Below the pieces are notes generated by a model. The model was not told the DNA's origin. It saw nothing but the letters and a program-made list of their open reading frames with translations, and made no database searches. Position numbers and translations under genes: made by a program. A stretch of DNA of 64,000 nt from Pararhizobium sp. (GTDB taxonomy: Bacteria > Pseudomonadota > Alphaproteobacteria > Rhizobiales > Rhizobiaceae): positions 117,844 through 181,843 of the forward strand of contig JAURWE010000122.1 of the NCBI GenBank assembly GCA_030655075.1. Reading direction: 5' to 3'. Shown here one piece after another: positions 60,684 to 64,000 of this stretch; the stretch's first letter is position 1, and every line of letters begins with the position of its first letter.

Positions 60684-61675
60684 CAACGCTCTCAGAAACG
60701 ACGTCGACGACGGATTCTCCTTTGCCACGGAAGATGAACATCAAGCTTGCCGCACAGAAATACGGCACCTTGCTCGTCCTGCTCATCGTCATCGCTAGCT
60801 GCGGCGCCATCAGCGACCGCTTCTTCACCGTGTCGAACCTTCTCAACATCCTGCAACAGATATCGATGTTGACCATCGTCGCGGTCGGCCTGACCTACGG
60901 CTTCGCCGCCAAAGAAATGGACTTGTCCGTTGGTTATACCGTGGGCCTTGCAGGACTGGCCGCACCACTTCTTTTGATCGCCGGCTATTCGCTGCCGGTG
61001 GCGCTTCTTGGGGCACTGGCTTGCGGCGTAGCCGTCGGTTCAGTCAATGCAATTCTAGTAGTTACGGTCGGCGTCCCTTCGCTGATCGCGACACTCGCCA
61101 CCGGATCGATCCTGTTCGGCGTGAATTTCATTTTGTCGGGTGGCAGGGCCATCTATGGCGGGCTGCCGGCCAACTTCCTGTCGATCGGCCAAGGAAAAAT
61201 GTTCGGCATTCCGACAACGGCGGTAGCGATGCTGATGGTGGTCGGCATTTCCTGGTTCCTGCTGGAGCGAACAGTCTTTGGACGCAGGCTCTACGCGGTT
61301 GGCGGCAACGCGCGCGCTGCCGAACTCTCGGGCATCAACGGCCGATCTTTCCGTGCCATCGGGCTCGGGTTCAGTGCGCTGTTCGCTTCGGGTGCCGGTA
61401 TTCTGCTTTCGGCACGTCTGGGATCGGGCCAGCCCAATGCGGGTGAAACGTACCTTCTGGATGGTTTGGCCGCAGTGTTCATCGGTATGACGATGCTGCG
61501 TCCGGGAACGGCAACAGTGCTCGGCACATTCTTTGGCGCCCTGTTGATCGGCGTGATGAACAACGGTTTGAACCTCGCCGGCATGGATACCTATGTGCAA
61601 AGCATCGTCAAAGGCATCGTCATCGTTGTGGCCGTTTCGATCGTGTCGCGCACCACCAGCCTGAAGCTGCTGTGA
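60680..61675 (+). CDS. Sugar ABC transporter permease (RbsC-like)
   Basis: 331-residue permease of the BPD_transp_2 family with about nine to ten hydrophobic segments. Typical pieces: GLTYGFAAKEMDLSVGYTVG (about 72; usually I-D-L-S-V-G), TLATGSILFGV, GGNARAAELSGIN (about 210) and GAGILLSARLGSGQPNAG. Forms the channel with the double ATPase and the 58088 binding protein. Starts on the ATPase stop (ATGA) and is followed by the GMC gene after 31 bases. Confidence 0.9.
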   Translation: MTTLSETTSTTDSPLPRKMNIKLAAQKYGTLLVLLIVIASCGAISDRFFTVSNLLNILQQISMLTIVAVGLTYGFAAKEMDLSVGYTVGLAGLAAPLLLIAGYSLPVALLGALACGVAVGSVNAILVVTVGVPSLIATLATGSILFGVNFILSGGRAIYGGLPANFLSIGQGKMFGIPTTAVAMLMVVGISWFLLERTVFGRRLYAVGGNARAAELSGINGRSFRAIGLGFSALFASGAGILLSARLGSGQPNAGETYLLDGLAAVFIGMTMLRPGTATVLGTFFGALLIGVMNNGLNLAGMDTYVQSIVKGIVIVVAVSIVSRTTSLKLL

Positions 61676-61706
61676 CAGACCGGCCCATCTGGCAAAGGAG
61701 ATTATT

Positions 61707-63347
61707 ATGAACGACAAACAAAAAATGAGCCGGGAGGTTGTGGACGTCGTCATCGTTGGCGCAGGCCCGAGTGGCGCGGTTGCGGCCAAGCGTTTCGCCG
61801 AGGCGGGGCTTAGTGTGGTCTGTCTCGAGCAAGGTGGCTATCCTGATTACACGTTGATCAAGAATGATCGCTTGGATTTTGAGCTCTCCAAGGATCGCCA
61901 TTTCAGCTGGAACCCCAACCATCGGCAGGCGCCATCCGACTATCCAGTAGACGACAGTGAGTCGGAAGTCGCACCTCTCATGTGGAATGGCATCGGGGGC
62001 AGTTCGGTCCTCTATGCCGCCGCCTGGCACCGCTTTCGCCCCAGCGACTTCCGCGTCCGCACGCTTGACGGCGTGGCTGACGACTGGCCGATCTCTTATG
62101 AAGATCTCGCACCATTTTACGACCGCGTGGCAGAAGACTTCTCGGTTTCAGGCGTTGCTGGCGATCCGGCATTTCCCTACCACGACGTTCCGCTGCCGCC
62201 ATTCGAATTGAAGGCGATGGAAAAGAAAATGATTGCAGCGCACGAGCGCCTTGGTTGGCATTGGTGGCCGGGCTCGAATTCGATCGCTAGCGTCAAACAC
62301 AACAATCTGGAGCCCTGTGTTCGCCGTGGCGCCTGTCTTTGGGGCTGCTTCGACGGTGCAAAAGCTTCGGTCGATCGTACGCATTGGCCCGTTGCCCGCC
62401 GCTTGGGGGTCAAGCTTTTCGCATTCTCACGTGCTCTGCGCGTCGAGACCGACAGCAAGGGTCTGGCAACTGGCGTCACCTACATCGATAAGGAAACCGG
62501 GGAAACGCTGCTGCAGCGCGGCCGAATTGTCGTCATTGCCGCCAACGGGCTTGGAACACCACGGCTGCTTTTGAACTCCACCTCGGGCAAAAATGCTGGC
62601 GGCATCGGCAATTCGTCCGGCATGGTCGGCAAACGTCTGATGATGCACCCCTATGCCACGGTCATCGGCCTGTTCGACGATTTCTTCGAGAACTGGCAGG
62701 GTCCGTTCGGCCAGAGAATGTATTCGATGGAGTTCGCTGAAACGCGCAAGGATACCGATTTCGTACGGGGCGCCAAATGGCAGCTCATGGGAACCGGTGG
62801 ACCCTTGAACACCGTCGGCGCCTTTCCCTGGGGAGACAATGCCGGCTGGGGCGAAGATTTCCACAAGACCGTGAACAAGCGCTTCGGACGCTCCATCGAC
62901 TGGTCAATCATTGCCGAAGATTTGCCGGAAGAGCACAACAAGGTGGTGCTGCATCCGACTTTAAAAGACGCCGACGGTATGCCGGCACCCAAAATGATCT
63001 ATTCCAACAACGAAAACACGCAGCGGTTGATGAAGTTCAATGTCGAGCGCGCTTCGGAAGCTCTGCGGGAGGCGGGCGCCTATGAGGTTTTGCAGGCGCC
63101 GTTTTTTCGAGAGACTGGCTGGCACATGCTGGGCACCTGCGTGATGGGTAACGATCCAGAGAAATCGGTTGTCGACTCCTTTGGCCGCCTTCACGATATT
63201 TCCAACCTCTTCATCATGGATGGAAGCGTTATGCCCACATCGAGCTGCGTAAACCCCACGGGAACGGTAGCCGCTCTTGCCCTGCGCAGTGCGGAACATG
63301 TTCTGGAAACTGCGCGTGAACAGCGCTTCAGCCTCGAACAGGCTTAA
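61707..63347 (+). CDS. GMC family oxidoreductase (FAD-dependent alcohol/sugar dehydrogenase)
   Basis: 546-residue flavoprotein. FAD motif VVIVGAGPSGAVAAKRFAEA (about 11), the GMC block WNGIGGSSVLYAAAWHRF (about 93), and the C-terminal catalytic region GWHMLGTCVMGNDPEKSVVD (His) with SSCVNPTGTVAALALR (Asn). This is the membrane-dehydrogenase branch (gluconate, fructose or sorbitol dehydrogenase large subunits). No Tat signal is evident at the N-terminus. AAAGGAG precedes the ATG. The gene 11 bases downstream likely encodes its small subunit; no cytochrome c subunit was found. Confidence 0.88.
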   Translation: MNDKQKMSREVVDVVIVGAGPSGAVAAKRFAEAGLSVVCLEQGGYPDYTLIKNDRLDFELSKDRHFSWNPNHRQAPSDYPVDDSESEVAPLMWNGIGGSSVLYAAAWHRFRPSDFRVRTLDGVADDWPISYEDLAPFYDRVAEDFSVSGVAGDPAFPYHDVPLPPFELKAMEKKMIAAHERLGWHWWPGSNSIASVKHNNLEPCVRRGACLWGCFDGAKASVDRTHWPVARRLGVKLFAFSRALRVETDSKGLATGVTYIDKETGETLLQRGRIVVIAANGLGTPRLLLNSTSGKNAGGIGNSSGMVGKRLMMHPYATVIGLFDDFFENWQGPFGQRMYSMEFAETRKDTDFVRGAKWQLMGTGGPLNTVGAFPWGDNAGWGEDFHKTVNKRFGRSIDWSIIAEDLPEEHNKVVLHPTLKDADGMPAPKMIYSNNENTQRLMKFNVERASEALREAGAYEVLQAPFFRETGWHMLGTCVMGNDPEKSVVDSFGRLHDISNLFIMDGSVMPTSSCVNPTGTVAALALRSAEHVLETAREQRFSLEQA

Positions 63348-63358
63348 GGAGATTGCCT

Positions 63359-63832
63359 ATGCATGATCAGAGTTTCATAGCGCCATCCTTGGCTTCCAGA
63401 AATGAGCGACTGGGTGCGATCCAGCGGCGTATCGATCTGCTTCGCCCGCAGTTGCTCTGGAGTGTCGATGCGCTGATCCCGGCCGATCCGGCGTTTGCCA
63501 TGCCCTCCGCCAGCGAAGCCATGGTTCTGGATGTCCATCTTCCCGAAGCTCTGCTCTTGCGGGATGACATGCAAGAGGCCTTTTTTGCCGTAATCGAACG
63601 TCTTCCGGCTGCCGTTCCAGACAATGGACTTGGGGCGCTTGAGGCGCTGGGGCCAACAGATTTTGATCTGTTCTGCCGTATCGTGGCCGGGGCATTTTTT
63701 CTCGACAGGGCCGTTAACACCCGCCTGGGCTATACGGCACAGCAGGCGATCACGGAGACGCCCGATTACGACCATCTTATGGACGCCATAGCGCCCGTTA
63801 TGGAGCGCGGTGAAATTTACACGAAGATCTGA
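63359..63832 (+). CDS. Putative dehydrogenase small subunit (gluconate-2-dehydrogenase subunit-3-like)
   Basis: 157 residues without a firmly recognised domain. The pattern LLWSVDALIPADPAF, ASEAMVLDV, then an alpha-helical stretch ending with NTRLGYTAQQA resembles gluconate 2-dehydrogenase subunit 3 proteins, which pair with GMC large subunits. Position right after the GMC gene supports this. Unlike exported subunit-3 proteins it has no obvious twin-arginine leader. Start at ATG 63359, seven bases after AAGGAG; TTG 63353 is less likely. Confidence 0.6.
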   Translation: MHDQSFIAPSLASRNERLGAIQRRIDLLRPQLLWSVDALIPADPAFAMPSASEAMVLDVHLPEALLLRDDMQEAFFAVIERLPAAVPDNGLGALEALGPTDFDLFCRIVAGAFFLDRAVNTRLGYTAQQAITETPDYDHLMDAIAPVMERGEIYTKI

Positions 63833-63869
63833 ACCGCAACGGCGATTGACCTCGGCAAAGAAGGATCCC

Positions 63870-64000
63870 ATGAAAATCTTGGTCCCAGTAAAACGCGTTG
63901 TGGACTACAACGTGAAGATCCGCGTGAAGGCGGATGGTTCGGGTGTCGAGCTTGCCAATGTGAAGATGTCGATGAACCCGTTCGACGAGATTTCGGTGGA
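63870..64000 (+). CDS. etfB: Electron transfer flavoprotein subunit beta, 5' part (cut by window end)
   Basis: First 43 codons of EtfB: MKILVPVKRVVDYNVKIRV followed by KADGSGVELANVKMSMNP and DEISV. The opening M-K-I-L-V-P-V-K-R-V-V-D is diagnostic for the alphaproteobacterial subunit. With EtfA it carries electrons from acyl-CoA and methylamine-type dehydrogenases to ETF-quinone oxidoreductase. AAGGA lies just upstream. It follows the GMC small-subunit gene by 37 bases on the same strand. Positions 63894-63992 are repeated, inverted, at 22143-22241. Confidence 0.95.
   Translation, partial: MKILVPVKRVVDYNVKIRVKADGSGVELANVKMSMNPFDEISV
63894..63992 (+). repeat. Right arm of 99-bp inverted repeat (partner 22143-22241)
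   Basis: Within etfB codons 9-41. Matches the left arm with two visible mismatches. Similarity begins and ends sharply, showing that only this piece of etfB was copied or left behind at the other site. Confidence 0.88.

Noticed and set aside
1..64000. tRNA, rRNA, riboswitch or CRISPR array
   Set aside because: No cloverleaf, rRNA-like conserved blocks, or regularly spaced repeats were seen on reading both strands; weak structured RNAs could still be missed without covariance searches.

Overview
The window reads as a chromosome or large replicon of an alphaproteobacterium of the order Rhizobiales, most likely Rhizobiaceae (Rhizobium/Agrobacterium relatives). The basis is family-level resemblance: an AapJQMP-type amino-acid ABC transporter, a uronate-dehydrogenase-like protein resembling the Agrobacterium enzyme, high G+C coding DNA, GntR/FCD and LysR regulators, and dense overlapping operons. 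No rRNA, tRNA, CRISPR array or origin was recognised.

Region 1 (1-22,019, all + strand) is a surface-polysaccharide locus with visibly lower G+C than the rest. It holds two Wzx-type flippases (the first cut by the window edge), a Wzy-like polymerase, three glycosyltransferase-like proteins, an acetyltransferase, WecB/WecC (UDP-ManNAc then UDP-ManNAcA), an AsnB-type amidotransferase and two complete copies of a WbpG-HisH-HisF-like amidotransferase triad. It ends with a two-domain oxidoreductase and a heparinase II/III-fold protein. The set suggests a polymer rich in amino-uronic acids carrying amide or amidine groups.

Junction (22,020-22,268): a scar of an IS3-family transposase tail next to a 99-bp copy of the 5' part of etfB. 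The intact etfB starts at the far right edge, so the two copies bracket about 41.6 kb as an outward-facing inverted repeat.

Region 2 (22,269-45,327) is a large high-G+C catabolic cluster. A two-gene leftward arm (FAD oxidoreductase, HpcH/HpaI aldolase) diverges from a 21-kb rightward arm: GlxR-like reductase, AroE-like dehydrogenase, three SDRs, RidA, GntR/FCD and LysR regulators, an amino-acid ABC transporter, a GlcD-type oxidase, a ThDP enzyme, both subunits of an N-methylhydantoinase-type hydrolase, an aminotransferase, a uronate-dehydrogenase-like protein and a second FAD oxidoreductase. I could not match the set to a known pathway. Uptake and breakdown of a cyclic amide or N-substituted amino acid is the best inference.

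Region 3 (45,341-53,400, - strand) is the kdp high-affinity potassium system in the unusual order kdpF-kdpB-small ORF-kdpA-kdpC-kdpD-kdpE. Two mini-proteins (29 and 26 codons) are included. A decayed IS630-family transposase follows (about 53,610-54,420).

Region 4 (54,511-63,832) is a second carbohydrate cluster: a divergent LysR regulator, class II aldolase-family protein, AldA-type aldehyde dehydrogenase, a ribose/rhizopine-type sugar ABC transporter, a GMC oxidoreductase and its putative small subunit. It is followed directly by the start of etfB at 63,870.
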